This document shows positions 23,609 to 32,391 of a stretch of 37,640 nucleotides of DNA, piece by piece; position 1 is the stretch's first letter, and the number at the start of each line of letters is the position of its first letter. The notes under the pieces were generated by a model. That model saw only the letters and a program-made list of their open reading frames with translations. It made no database searches and was not told the DNA's origin. A program made the translations under genes and the position numbers. The stretch spans positions 1 to 37,640 of the forward strand of contig JBOGDS010000032.1 of assembly GCA_050743075.1 (NCBI GenBank), in the 5' to 3' direction. Origin of the DNA: JBOGDS01 sp050743075 (GTDB lineage Bacteria > Actinomycetota > Actinomycetes > Jiangellales > Jiangellaceae).

Positions 23609-24915
23609 CCACGCTGACCCCGGTCCTGTCCGCCCGCTGGCACGATGTCGACTCGTTCTCACGCGAGGGTTACGAGCGTCACGACGGCTACAAGGGGCTG
23701 CGTGCGGCGCTCCAGCGTGTACCCGGCGACGTCACCGCCATGGTCAAGGAGGCCGGCCTGCGCGGGCGCGGCGGCGCCGGGTTCCCGACCGGCCTGAAGT
23801 GGGGCTTCATCCCGCAGGACAATCCGAATCCCACCTACCTCGTGGTCAACGCCGACGAGTCCGAGCCGGGGACGTGCAAGGACATCCCGCTCATGCTGGC
23901 GACGCCGCACCTGCTGGTCGAGGGCGTGATCATCTCGGCATACGCGATCGGTGCGCACCACGCGTTCATCTACGCGCGTGGCGAGGTGCTGCACGTCGTG
24001 CGCCGGTTGCAGCACGCCGTGCAGGAGGCGTACGACGAGGGGTACCTCGGCACCGACATCCTGGGTTCGGGCTACGACCTCGACGTCGTCGTGCACGCGG
24101 GCGCGGGTGCATACATCTGCGGCGAGGAGACGGCGCTGCTCGAGTCGCTCGAGGGCCGCCGCGGCCAGCCTCGGCTACGTCCTCCGTTCCCGGCCGTTGC
24201 CGGGTTGTACGCGTCGCCGACGGTCATCAACAACGTCGAGACGATCGCGTCGGTCCCGTCGATCGTCGCCCGCGGCGTCGACTGGTTCCGCTCGATGGGG
24301 ACGGAGAAGTCGCCGGGCTTCACGCTGTTCTCGCTGTCTGGCCACGTCACCACGCCGGGGCAGTACGAAGCGCCGATGGGCGTCACGCTGCGCGAGCTCC
24401 TGGACATGGCCGGCGGAGTCCGCGAGGGCCACGAGCTGAAGTTCTGGACGCCCGGCGGGTCGTCGACGCCGCTGCTGACGGCGGATCATCTCGACCTCCC
24501 GCTGGACTACGAAAGTGTGGCGGACGTCGGCTCCGTGCTGGGCACCAAGGCGCTGCAGGTCTTCGACGACTCCACCTGTGTCGTGCGCGCCGTCCTGCGC
24601 TGGACCGAGTTCTACAAGCACGAGTCGTGCGGCAAGTGCACGCCGTGCCGGGAGGGCTTCTGGTGGCTGGTTCAGATACTCGAGCGGCTCGAACGGGGGG
24701 AGGGCACCGAGGCCGACCTGGACAAGCTGCTCGACCTGTCCGACAACATCGCCGGTCGGGCATTCTGCGCGCTCGCCGACGGCGGGGTCGCACCGATCAC
24801 GTCGTCGATCCAGTACTTCCGTGACGAGTATCTGGCCCACTTCGAGGAGGGCGGCTGCCCGTTCGACCCGGCGGAGTCGACCCTGTTCGCGGCCAGCGCG
24901 GGAGCAAGCACATGA
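23605..24915 (+). CDS. nuoF: NADH-quinone oxidoreductase subunit F (NADH- and FMN-binding)
   Basis: This is the entry point for electrons: it binds NADH and FMN and holds [4Fe-4S] cluster N3. The 436-residue product has GLRGRGGAGFPTGLKWGF (Gly-rich nucleotide site, about 51-68), NADESEPGTCKD (FMN/NADH pocket), GAGAYICGEETALLESLEG, and the cluster ligands Cys342, Cys345 and Cys348 in ESCGKCTPCREG, with Cys388 in RAFCALADG. GTG at 23605 overlaps nuoE. Its stop overlaps an unannotated 28-codon ORF by ATGA instead of nuoG directly. Confidence 0.97.
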   Translation: MTTLTPVLSARWHDVDSFSREGYERHDGYKGLRAALQRVPGDVTAMVKEAGLRGRGGAGFPTGLKWGFIPQDNPNPTYLVVNADESEPGTCKDIPLMLATPHLLVEGVIISAYAIGAHHAFIYARGEVLHVVRRLQHAVQEAYDEGYLGTDILGSGYDLDVVVHAGAGAYICGEETALLESLEGRRGQPRLRPPFPAVAGLYASPTVINNVETIASVPSIVARGVDWFRSMGTEKSPGFTLFSLSGHVTTPGQYEAPMGVTLRELLDMAGGVREGHELKFWTPGGSSTPLLTADHLDLPLDYESVADVGSVLGTKALQVFDDSTCVVRAVLRWTEFYKHESCGKCTPCREGFWWLVQILERLERGEGTEADLDKLLDLSDNIAGRAFCALADGGVAPITSSIQYFRDEYLAHFEEGGCPFDPAESTLFAASAGAST

Positions 24916-24998
24916 ACCGCCCAGACTTCCGGCTTGATGGACGCGCTGGCGCGCCGATGGTCGGCCTCGACGGACCGGCTCGGAAGGTGATCCGGTGA
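24912..24998 (+). CDS. Candidate 28-residue small protein between nuoF and nuoG
   Basis: An ATG overlaps the nuoF stop (ATGA, 24912-24915), and the reading frame ends in a TGA that overlaps the nuoG start (GTGA, 24995-24998). It thus fills the only sizeable gap in nuoB-H with the same 4-nt couplings used elsewhere in the operon. The peptide begins MNRPDFRLDGRAGAPM and ends ARKVIR; it is basic, with no membrane segment or known motif. GGGAG lies 7 nt before the ATG. Against coding, only 21 of 28 codons end in G or C, less than the neighbouring genes. It may be a real micropeptide or just a coupling leader for nuoG. Confidence 0.4.
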   Translation: MNRPDFRLDGRAGAPMVGLDGPARKVIR

Positions 24999-27475
24999 CC
25001 ATCACGTCGCAACCCCCCACCGGCGCCGTGGAGGCAACGCGGAAGCTCGTCACGCTCACCATCGACGGGTTCGAGGTCAGCGTCCCCGAAGGCACGCTGC
25101 TGATCCGGGCAGCCGAGGTGCTCGGCATCCAGATCCCGCGCTTCTGCGATCATCCGCTGCTCGACCCGGTCGGCGCCTGCCGGCAGTGCCTGGTCGAGGT
25201 CGTCGACGCCGGCAACGGGCGCGGCATGCCCAAGCCGCAGGCGTCGTGCACGATGACGGTCGCGCCCGGCATGGTGGTCAAGACGCAGCTCACCTCACCG
25301 GTGGCCGACAAGGCACAGCAGGGCATGATGGAGTTCCTGCTGATCAACCACCCGCTGGACTGCCCGGTCTGCGACAAGGGCGGCGAGTGCCCGCTGCAGA
25401 ACCAGGCCATGAGCAACGGGCGCGGCGAGTCCCGCTACGAGGGCAGGAAACGCACGTTCCCGAAGCCGATCGCGATCTCCAGCCAGGTGCTGCTCGACCG
25501 CGAGCGCTGCGTGCTGTGCGCGCGGTGCACGCGGTTCTCGCAGGAGATCGCCGGCGACCCGTTCATCGAGATGCTCGAACGAGGCGCGCTCCAGCAGGTC
25601 GGCATCTACGAGTCCGAGCCGTTCGAGAGCTATTTCTCCGGCAACACGATCCAGATCTGCCCGGTCGGCGCGCTGACGTCGTCGGCGTACCGGTTCCGGT
25701 CGCGCCCGTTCGATCTCGTGTCCGTGCCGTCCGTTGCCGAGCATGACGCCTGCGGCAGCGCGATCCGGGTCGACCACCGCCGTGACGTCGTCATGCGCCG
25801 GCTGGCCGGCGACGACCCCGAGGTCAACGAGGAGTGGATCTCCGACAAGGACCGGTTCGCCTTTGCATACGCCGGGCTCGACGACCGTCTGACGCATCCG
25901 CTGGTGCGCGACGAGGAGATAGGCGAGCAGGTCGCCGCATCCTGGCCGGAGGCGCTGACGATCGCCTCCCGGGGGCTGATCGCCGCCCGGGACACGAAGG
26001 GTGTCGGCGTGCTCGCCGGCGGCCGGCTCACCGTCGAGGACGCCTACGCATACGCCAAGTTCGCCCGCGTGGCGCTGGGTACGAACGACATCGACTTCCG
26101 GGCCCGGCCACATTCGGCGGAGGAGACCGAGTTCCTCTCCGGAATCGCCGGCACGGGGCTGTCGGTCACGTACGCCGACCTGGAGAAGGCGCCCGCTGTC
26201 CTGCTCGCGGGGTTCGAGCCCGAAGAGGAGGCCGCGATGGTCTTCCTCCGGCTGCGCAAAGCCGTCCGCCGGAGTGGAACCAGGGTGTTCGCGATCGCGC
26301 CGTTGGCGACACGCGGCCTGGCAAAGCTCTCGGGCGAGCTGATCGGGACGGTACCCGGTGGTGAGGCCGTGGCGCTCTCGGCCCTGGAGGACGGCTACGC
26401 CGACGGGGATCACGACATCGCTGTGGCGCTGCGGGCCCCTGGTGCCGTCATCCTGGTCGGGGAACGGCTCGGCGGCGTGCCGGGTGCGCTGTCGGCGGCA
26501 GCGCGCGTCGCGTCTGCTACCGGAGCCCGGCTGGCGTGGATCCCGCGGCGGGCCGGCGAACGCGGTGCGCTCGAGGCGGGCGCGCTGCCGACGCTGCTGC
26601 CCGGCGGCCGGCCGGTGGGGAGTGCCGAGGCCAGGGTCGACGTCGCAGCGGCCTGGGGCGTCGAGAACGTCCCCTGGAAGATCGGCCGCGACACCTCCGG
26701 CATCCTCGCGGCCCTGGCCGACGGAAGGCTCTCCAGCGCGCTCGTCGCCGGTGTCGAACTGGCTGACCTGCCCGATCCGGGCGCGGCGCGCGCCGCTCTC
26801 GAGAGCGCGGACTTCGTCGTCAGTCTCGAGGTGCGGTCAAGCGACGTGACGGAGCTCGCCGACGTCGTCCTCCCGGTCGCGCCGGTGGCGGAGAAGGCCG
26901 GCACATTCGTGAACTGGGAGGGGCGCGAGCGTCCCTTCCCGGCGGTGTTCCCCGACGCCGGGGCCATGCCCGACGGCCGCGTCCTCGACGCGTTGGCCGA
27001 CGAGCTGGACGTGCGGCTCGGCCTGCCCACCGTCGACGCGGCCCGCGCCGAGCTCGCCGAGCTGGGCAGCTGGGACGGCGAGCGGCCGGCGACGCCCGCG
27101 GTCGAGGCTGTCGAGCCGCCGACGCCGGGCACTGGCGAGGCTGTGCTGGCGACGTGGCGGATGCTGCTCGACGCCGGGCGCCTGCAGGACGGCGAGCCCC
27201 ACCTGGCCGGGACCGCTCGCCGGCCGGTGGCCCGGATGTCCGCGGCGACGGCGGCTGAGTGTGGTGTCACCGACGCGACCGCCGTCACGGTCAGCACCGA
27301 GCACGGTCGGGTGACGCTGCCGGTTGAGGTCACCGCGATGCCGGACCGCGTGGTCTGGGTGCCGCAGAACTCGCCCGGTTGCCGCGTCCACGTCGATCTC
27401 GGCGTAGGTACCGGTACCGTCGTCGCGGTCGGTGCCGCGAGCACCGACGTCGCGCCAACCGGAGGTGTCGCGTGA
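24995..27475 (+). CDS. nuoG: NADH-quinone oxidoreductase subunit G
   Basis: This 75-kDa-type subunit carries several Fe-S clusters that wire NuoF to NuoI. The 826-residue product has the N-terminal [2Fe-2S] set Cys51, Cys62, Cys65 and Cys85. Cluster N5 ligands are His119, Cys123, Cys126 and Cys132 (NHPLDCPVCDKGGEC). The next [4Fe-4S] set is Cys172, Cys175, Cys178 and Cys222 (RCVLCARCTRFSQEIAGDPF). A molybdopterin-oxidoreductase-like domain without obvious cofactor ligands follows. The last 200 residues include VVLPVAPVAEKAGTFVNWEG and a C-terminal beta domain. GTG at 24995 is coupled to the small upstream ORF, and the stop overlaps nuoH. Confidence 0.97.
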   Translation: MTITSQPPTGAVEATRKLVTLTIDGFEVSVPEGTLLIRAAEVLGIQIPRFCDHPLLDPVGACRQCLVEVVDAGNGRGMPKPQASCTMTVAPGMVVKTQLTSPVADKAQQGMMEFLLINHPLDCPVCDKGGECPLQNQAMSNGRGESRYEGRKRTFPKPIAISSQVLLDRERCVLCARCTRFSQEIAGDPFIEMLERGALQQVGIYESEPFESYFSGNTIQICPVGALTSSAYRFRSRPFDLVSVPSVAEHDACGSAIRVDHRRDVVMRRLAGDDPEVNEEWISDKDRFAFAYAGLDDRLTHPLVRDEEIGEQVAASWPEALTIASRGLIAARDTKGVGVLAGGRLTVEDAYAYAKFARVALGTNDIDFRARPHSAEETEFLSGIAGTGLSVTYADLEKAPAVLLAGFEPEEEAAMVFLRLRKAVRRSGTRVFAIAPLATRGLAKLSGELIGTVPGGEAVALSALEDGYADGDHDIAVALRAPGAVILVGERLGGVPGALSAAARVASATGARLAWIPRRAGERGALEAGALPTLLPGGRPVGSAEARVDVAAAWGVENVPWKIGRDTSGILAALADGRLSSALVAGVELADLPDPGAARAALESADFVVSLEVRSSDVTELADVVLPVAPVAEKAGTFVNWEGRERPFPAVFPDAGAMPDGRVLDALADELDVRLGLPTVDAARAELAELGSWDGERPATPAVEAVEPPTPGTGEAVLATWRMLLDAGRLQDGEPHLAGTARRPVARMSAATAAECGVTDATAVTVSTEHGRVTLPVEVTAMPDRVVWVPQNSPGCRVHVDLGVGTGTVVAVGAASTDVAPTGGVA

Positions 27476-28827
27476 TCGTGGTGACGCAGGCATCCGAGGA
27501 GGTCGCCGGCTTCGGCAACGACCCCTGGTGGCTGATCCTGCTCAAGGCCGTCGCCATCTTCGTGCTTCTCCTGCTCCTCACGCTGTTCAACATCGTGTTC
27601 GAGCGCAAGGTCGTCGCCCGGATGCAGCACCGCATCGGCCCCAACCGCACCGGCCCCTGGGGCACGTTGCAGAGCCTCGCCGACGGCACCAAGCTGATCC
27701 TCAAGGAGACGATCAGGCCGAAGGGTGTCGACCGCGTCGTCTACGTGCTGGCGCCGATCATCGCCGCGATCCCGGCGTTCCTGATCTTCGCCGTCATCCC
27801 GATGGGCCCGGAGGTGTCGATCTTCGGCCAGACGACCCGCCTGCAGCTCACTGACATGCCGGTCGCGGTGTTGCTCATCCTGGCCATCACCTCGGTCGGC
27901 GTCTACGGGATCGTGCTCGGCGGCTGGGCCAGTGGGTCGACGTACCCGCTGCTCGGCGCGCTGCGCTCGACAGCCCAGGTGATCTCCTACGAGATCGCCA
28001 TGGGCCTTTCCTTCGTCGCGGTGTTCCTGTTCGCGGGGTCGATGTCGACGTCGCAGATCGTCGACGCGCAGGCCAGCGGCGGCCAGGCGGAGCTGCTCGG
28101 CGTCACCGTCGACCTGCCGTCGTGGTACGCGGTGATCCTACTGCCGTCGTTCGTCGTCTACCTGATCGCGATGGTGGGGGAGACCAACCGGGCGCCGTTC
28201 GACCTGCCCGAGGCCGAGGGTGAGCTGGTGGCGGGCTTCATGACCGAGTACTCGTCGGTGAAGTACATGATGTTCTTCCTCGCCGAGTACATCAACATGG
28301 TCAACGTTTCGGCGCTGGCGACGACCCTGTTCCTCGGCGGCTGGCGCGCGCCGTGGCCGATCTCGGCGGTGGGCGACGGCTACTTCAACACCGGCTGGTG
28401 GCCGCTGCTGTGGTTCATGGCCAAGGTGATCCTGCTGGTGTTCGTGTTCGTCTGGCTGCGTGGCACGCTGCCGCGGCTGCGCTACGACCAGTTCATGCAC
28501 CTGGGCTGGAAGGTGCTGATCCCGGGCTCGCTGGCGTGGATCCTGCTGGTCGCGCTCATGCGGCTGGTCTCCAACGAGGGCGTCGAGCGTCGCGACGTGC
28601 TGATCTGGGGCGGCGGGATCATCGTGGCCGCGCTCGTGGTGAGCATGCTCCTTCCCGAGCGCAGGCCGGAGCCGGACGAGGGCGAGGCCGCCAGGGCCAG
28701 ACCCGAGCCGTTCGACGCGTTCGCCGGCGGTCACCCCGTGCCGCCGATGCCAGGGCAGCGTCTCGAATCGCCGGTCACGGCGAGCGTGGGCGATGCCGAC
28801 GGCCCCGAGGAGGGCACCGGTGCCTAG
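27472..28827 (+). CDS. nuoH: NADH-quinone oxidoreductase subunit H
   Basis: This membrane subunit forms the quinone tunnel and the start of the proton path. The 451-residue product has eight or so hydrophobic helices, the loop FERKVVARMQHRIGPNRTGP, YEIAMGLSFVAVF, and the Glu-rich signature ETNRAPFDLPEAEGELVAGF followed by TEYSSVKYMMFFLAEY. A polar cytoplasmic tail of about 60 residues (after LLPERRPEPDEGEA) is longer than in E. coli. GTG at 27472 overlaps the nuoG stop (GTGA), with GGAGG 6 nt upstream. nuoI starts inside its last codons. Confidence 0.97.
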   Translation: MIVVTQASEEVAGFGNDPWWLILLKAVAIFVLLLLLTLFNIVFERKVVARMQHRIGPNRTGPWGTLQSLADGTKLILKETIRPKGVDRVVYVLAPIIAAIPAFLIFAVIPMGPEVSIFGQTTRLQLTDMPVAVLLILAITSVGVYGIVLGGWASGSTYPLLGALRSTAQVISYEIAMGLSFVAVFLFAGSMSTSQIVDAQASGGQAELLGVTVDLPSWYAVILLPSFVVYLIAMVGETNRAPFDLPEAEGELVAGFMTEYSSVKYMMFFLAEYINMVNVSALATTLFLGGWRAPWPISAVGDGYFNTGWWPLLWFMAKVILLVFVFVWLRGTLPRLRYDQFMHLGWKVLIPGSLAWILLVALMRLVSNEGVERRDVLIWGGGIIVAALVVSMLLPERRPEPDEGEAARARPEPFDAFAGGHPVPPMPGQRLESPVTASVGDADGPEEGTGA

Positions 28828-29344
28828 GTTCTTCGATCCCGTCGCCGGCTTCGGGGTGACCTTCCGGACCATGTTCCGCAAGGTCGTCACCGAGCAGTAC
28901 CCGGAGGAGCGGCACCCGGTCGCGCCGAGGTTCCACGGGCGGCACCAGCTCAACCGCCACCCCGACGGGCTGGAGAAGTGCATCGGCTGCGAGCTGTGCG
29001 CCTGGGCCTGCCCGGCCGACGCGATCTACGTCGAGGGCGCGGCCAACACCGAGGACGCCCGATTCTCGCCGGGCGAGCGGTACGGAAGCGTCTACCAGAT
29101 CAACTACCTGCGCTGCATCTTCTGCGGGCTGTGCATCGAGGCCTGCCCGACGAGGGCCCTCACCATGACCAACGAGTACGAGCTGGCCGACGACAGCCGG
29201 GAGAAGCTGATCTACGAGAAGCAGGACCTGCTGGCGCCGCTGCTGGCCGGCATGGAGGAGCCGCCGCACCCGATGCGGCTCGGCGACGACGAGCGCGACT
29301 ACTACCTGCGCTCCGGCGTCGGCCCCGGGGGGAGGGGAACGTGA
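28820..29344 (+). CDS. nuoI: NADH-quinone oxidoreductase subunit I
   Basis: This ferredoxin-like subunit has two [4Fe-4S] clusters (N6a/N6b) just before N2. The 174-residue product has Cys54, Cys57, Cys60 and Cys64 (KCIGCELCAWACPADAIYVE) and Cys99, Cys102, Cys105 and Cys109 (RCIFCGLCIEACPTRALTMT). GTG at 28820 was preferred because GAGGAGGGC lies just upstream and the protein then begins VPRFFDPVAGFGVTF as in homologues. It overlaps nuoH by 8 nt. An in-frame ATG at 28793 would extend it further into nuoH. Its TGA overlaps nuoJ (GTGA). Confidence 0.96.
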   Translation: MPRFFDPVAGFGVTFRTMFRKVVTEQYPEERHPVAPRFHGRHQLNRHPDGLEKCIGCELCAWACPADAIYVEGAANTEDARFSPGERYGSVYQINYLRCIFCGLCIEACPTRALTMTNEYELADDSREKLIYEKQDLLAPLLAGMEEPPHPMRLGDDERDYYLRSGVGPGGRGT

Positions 29345-30192
29345 GCGTCGCCACGCAGGTGCTCGCGCAGGCGGCCGGGACCGGCAGCCACACCGGCGAG
29401 ACCGTGCTGTTCTGGATCATCGCGCCGCTCGCCGTGTTCGGAGCGCTGGGCCTCGTCGTCGCCCGCAAGGCCGTCCACGGGGCGATGTTCATCGCGGTGA
29501 CGATGATCTGCCTGGCCGTGCTCTACATTGCGCTGGAGGCACCGTTCCTCGGCGTCGTGCAGATCGTCGTGTACACCGGCGCGATCATGATGCTGTTCCT
29601 GTTCGTGATCATGCTCGTTGGTGTGGACGCCAGCGACTCCAGGGTCGAGACCATCCGTGGGCAGCGGGTGGCTGCGGTACTCGCCGGCCTCGGCCTCGCC
29701 GTGCTGCTCGTGGCCGTCACGGGGAACGCGCTCGTCGCCGAGCCCGTCGGCACGGCGGCTGCGGCGCCCGACGGCAACGTCGCCGGCATCGCCGACCTGA
29801 TCTTCTCCCGGTACGTCTGGACGTTCGAGGTCACCAGCGCCCTGCTGATCACCGCGGCGGTCGGCGCGATGGTGCTCACATACCGCGAGCGCCTGTTCCG
29901 GCGCCGCACGCAGCGGGAGCTGTCCGAGGAACGGTTCCGTTCGGGCGGCCTGCCCCCCCAGCCGCTGCCGAACCCCGGAATCTACGCCCGGCACAACGCG
30001 ATCGACACGCCCGGCCTGCTGCCCGACGGCACGCCCAGCGAGCTGTCGATCTCGAAGGTCCTGGTCGCTCGCGGCACAGTGCGCACGACGGAGGACGACG
30101 CCGGCGACGTCGCCCGGCTCGAGCAGAAGGTGGAGGAGCTGACGGGAGAAGTGCTGGAGCCGCCGGGCGAGCCCGGAGGTGAGCGGCCGTGA
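29341..30192 (+). CDS. nuoJ: NADH-quinone oxidoreductase subunit J
   Basis: This membrane subunit sits between NuoH and NuoK. The 283-residue product has five predicted helices in the first 190 residues, with the conserved YTGAIMMLFLFVIMLVGVD (pi-bulge helix, TM3) and LGVVQIVVYTG. After TYRERLFRRRTQRELSEE comes a polar C-terminal tail of about 90 residues ending in an acidic, coiled-coil-like segment (VARLEQKVEELTGEVLE). Such tails occur in actinobacterial NuoJ but not in E. coli. It overlaps nuoI and nuoK by 4 nt each. Confidence 0.95.
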   Translation: MSVATQVLAQAAGTGSHTGETVLFWIIAPLAVFGALGLVVARKAVHGAMFIAVTMICLAVLYIALEAPFLGVVQIVVYTGAIMMLFLFVIMLVGVDASDSRVETIRGQRVAAVLAGLGLAVLLVAVTGNALVAEPVGTAAAAPDGNVAGIADLIFSRYVWTFEVTSALLITAAVGAMVLTYRERLFRRRTQRELSEERFRSGGLPPQPLPNPGIYARHNAIDTPGLLPDGTPSELSISKVLVARGTVRTTEDDAGDVARLEQKVEELTGEVLEPPGEPGGERP

Positions 30193-30488
30193 GCCCCACG
30201 CCGTACCTGGTGCTCGCGGCGATCCTGTTCTCCATCGGCGGGGCCGGTGTGCTGCTGCGCCGCAACGCGCTGATCGCGTTCATGAGCGTCGAGCTGATGC
30301 TCAACGCCTGCAACCTCGCCTTCGTCACGTTCGCCCGTATGCACGGCAACCTGGATGGGCAGATCGTGGCCTTCTTCGTCATGGTGGTCGCCGCAGCGGA
30401 GGTGGTCGTCGGGCTGGCGATCATCGTGACGATCTTCCGGACCCGCAGGTCGGCGTCGGTCGACGACGCCAGCCTGCTCAAGCTGTGA
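30189..30488 (+). CDS. nuoK: NADH-quinone oxidoreductase subunit K
   Basis: This small three-helix subunit is related to MrpC antiporter subunits. The 99-residue product has SPTPYLVLAAILFSIGGAGV, the conserved membrane Glu in FMSVELMLNACNLAFVTFAR, and AAAEVVVGLAIIVTIFR with the second conserved Glu. Both carboxylates are part of the proton-transfer chain. GTG at 30189 overlaps the nuoJ stop (GTGA). nuoL starts 7 nt after its own stop. Confidence 0.97.
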   Translation: MSPTPYLVLAAILFSIGGAGVLLRRNALIAFMSVELMLNACNLAFVTFARMHGNLDGQIVAFFVMVVAAAEVVVGLAIIVTIFRTRRSASVDDASLLKL

Positions 30489-30495
30489 GGGTTTC

Positions 30496-32391
30496 GTGAC
30501 TCCTGTGAGCGCCGACGGCGTCTTCTCGGCGACCTGGCTGCTCATCGCGCTGCCGCTGGTCGGGGCCGCGGTGCTCTTGCTCGGTGGGCGCCGGCTGCAG
30601 CGGGTCGCCCCGGTCCTGGGCTGCGTCGGCCCGCTGGCGTCGTTCGCCGTCGCTGCGGTGCTCTTCGTCGCGATGCTCGGCCGCGACGCTTCCGAGCGCG
30701 CGGTGTCGGTGCCGCTGTGGGACTGGTTCGCCGTCGGAAGCTACGAGGTCTCCGTCGGCCTCCTGCTCGACCAGCTGTCGATGGCGTTCGCGTTGCTGGT
30801 CACGGGCGTGGGCTCGCTGATCCACGTCTACTCGATCGGCTACATGGAGTACGACGAGAACCGGCAGCGGTTCTTCGGCTACATGAACCTGTTCGTCGCG
30901 GCGATGCTCCTGCTGGTCCTCGCCGACGACTACCTGATCCTGTACGTCGGCTGGGAGGGCGTCGGTCTCGCGTCCTACCTGCTGATCGGGTTCTGGCAGG
31001 ACAAGGACTCCGCGGCGGTGGCGGCCAAGAAGGCGTTCGTCGTGAACCGGGTCGGTGACTTCGGCATGTCGCTCGCGGTCATGTCGATGGTCGTCGTCTT
31101 CGGCACGACGGCGTTCTCCGGTGTCTTCCCCGGGGCTCTGGGGGCGTCGGAGGGCTGGCTGATCGCGATCGGCCTGTTGCTCCTGCTGGGCGCGTGCGGG
31201 AAGTCGGCGCAGTTCCCGTTGCAGTCGTGGCTGCTGGACGCGATGGAGGGCCCGACCCCCGTCTCCGCCCTCATCCATGCCGCGACCATGGTGACCGCCG
31301 GCGTCTATCTGGTGGTCCGCTCGGCCGCCATCTACGCCGGGGCGGAGGCCGCGCAGACCGCCGTCGTCATCGTCGGGACGATCACGCTGCTGATGGGCGC
31401 GATCATCGGGTGCGCGAAGGACGACATCAAGAAGGCCCTGGCCGGCTCGACGATGAGCCAGATCGGCTACATGATGCTGGCCGCCGGCCTCGGGCCCGCC
31501 GGCTACGCGCTCGCGATCTTCCACCTGCTCACCCACGGCTTCTTCAAGGCCAACCTCTTCCTCGGGGCCGGCTCGGTCATGCACGGCATGAACGACGAGG
31601 TCGACATGCGGCGGTACGGGGCGCTGCGCCGGGCGATGCCCGTGACGTTCCTGACGTTCACCGCCGGCTACCTGGCGATCATCGGCTTCCCGCTGTTCGC
31701 CGGGTTCTTCTCCAAGGACCGGATCATCGAGGCCGCGTTCGCCGACAACGTCGTGTACGGCCTCTGCGCGCTGATCGGCGCGGGCATCACCGGGTTCTAC
31801 ATGACCCGGGTGATGCTCATGACGTTCTTCGGGTCGAAGCGGTGGGCGGCCGACGCGCATCCGCACGAGTCGCCGCAGGTCATGACCGTGCCGCTGTGGA
31901 TCCTCGGCGGGCTGTCCTTCGTCGGCGGTGCTGGGCTGCTGTACCTCGGCGGCGGGATCATCGACTGGCTGGAACCGGTGACCGGTGAGGAGCACCGCGA
32001 GCTCGGCATCCCGGTCTGGGCCATGACGGTGATCGTCGTGGCCGTCATCGGCGTGGGCGTCGCGCTGGCCTGGTTGATCTTCGGCCGCCAACGGGTACCG
32101 GAGACAGCGCCGCGCGGGTCGGTGGTCACGGTCGCCGCCCGTCGTGACCTCTACGGCGACGCCGTCAACGAGGCGCTGCTCATGCGTCCCGGTCAGTACC
32201 TGACCCGGTCACTCGTATACGCGGAGAACCGCGGCGTCGACGGGGCGGTGGTGGGCACCGCAGCCGCCGTGGCGGGGCTCTCGGCGCGGCTGCGGCGATG
32301 GCAGACCGGCTTCGTCCGCTCGTACGCCCTGTCGATGCTCGCGGGCGCGGCGATCGTCGTCGTGGCCATGCTCCTGGTGAGGCTGCCGTGA
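30496..32391 (+). CDS. nuoL: NADH-quinone oxidoreductase subunit L (antiporter-like)
   Basis: This is the distal proton-pumping subunit with the long lateral helix. The 631-residue product has about 16 hydrophobic segments. It shows GWEGVGLASYLLIGFW (conserved Glu of the pump), PLQSWLLDAMEGPTPVSALI (Lys/His channel region), HAATMVTAGVYLVVRSAAIY, and FHLLTHGFFKANLFLGAGSV. GTG at 30496 has GAGGG 5 nt upstream. A second in-frame GTG lies 9 nt further on. Its stop overlaps nuoM (GTGA). Confidence 0.97.
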   Translation: MTPVSADGVFSATWLLIALPLVGAAVLLLGGRRLQRVAPVLGCVGPLASFAVAAVLFVAMLGRDASERAVSVPLWDWFAVGSYEVSVGLLLDQLSMAFALLVTGVGSLIHVYSIGYMEYDENRQRFFGYMNLFVAAMLLLVLADDYLILYVGWEGVGLASYLLIGFWQDKDSAAVAAKKAFVVNRVGDFGMSLAVMSMVVVFGTTAFSGVFPGALGASEGWLIAIGLLLLLGACGKSAQFPLQSWLLDAMEGPTPVSALIHAATMVTAGVYLVVRSAAIYAGAEAAQTAVVIVGTITLLMGAIIGCAKDDIKKALAGSTMSQIGYMMLAAGLGPAGYALAIFHLLTHGFFKANLFLGAGSVMHGMNDEVDMRRYGALRRAMPVTFLTFTAGYLAIIGFPLFAGFFSKDRIIEAAFADNVVYGLCALIGAGITGFYMTRVMLMTFFGSKRWAADAHPHESPQVMTVPLWILGGLSFVGGAGLLYLGGGIIDWLEPVTGEEHRELGIPVWAMTVIVVAVIGVGVALAWLIFGRQRVPETAPRGSVVTVAARRDLYGDAVNEALLMRPGQYLTRSLVYAENRGVDGAVVGTAAAVAGLSARLRRWQTGFVRSYALSMLAGAAIVVVAMLLVRLP

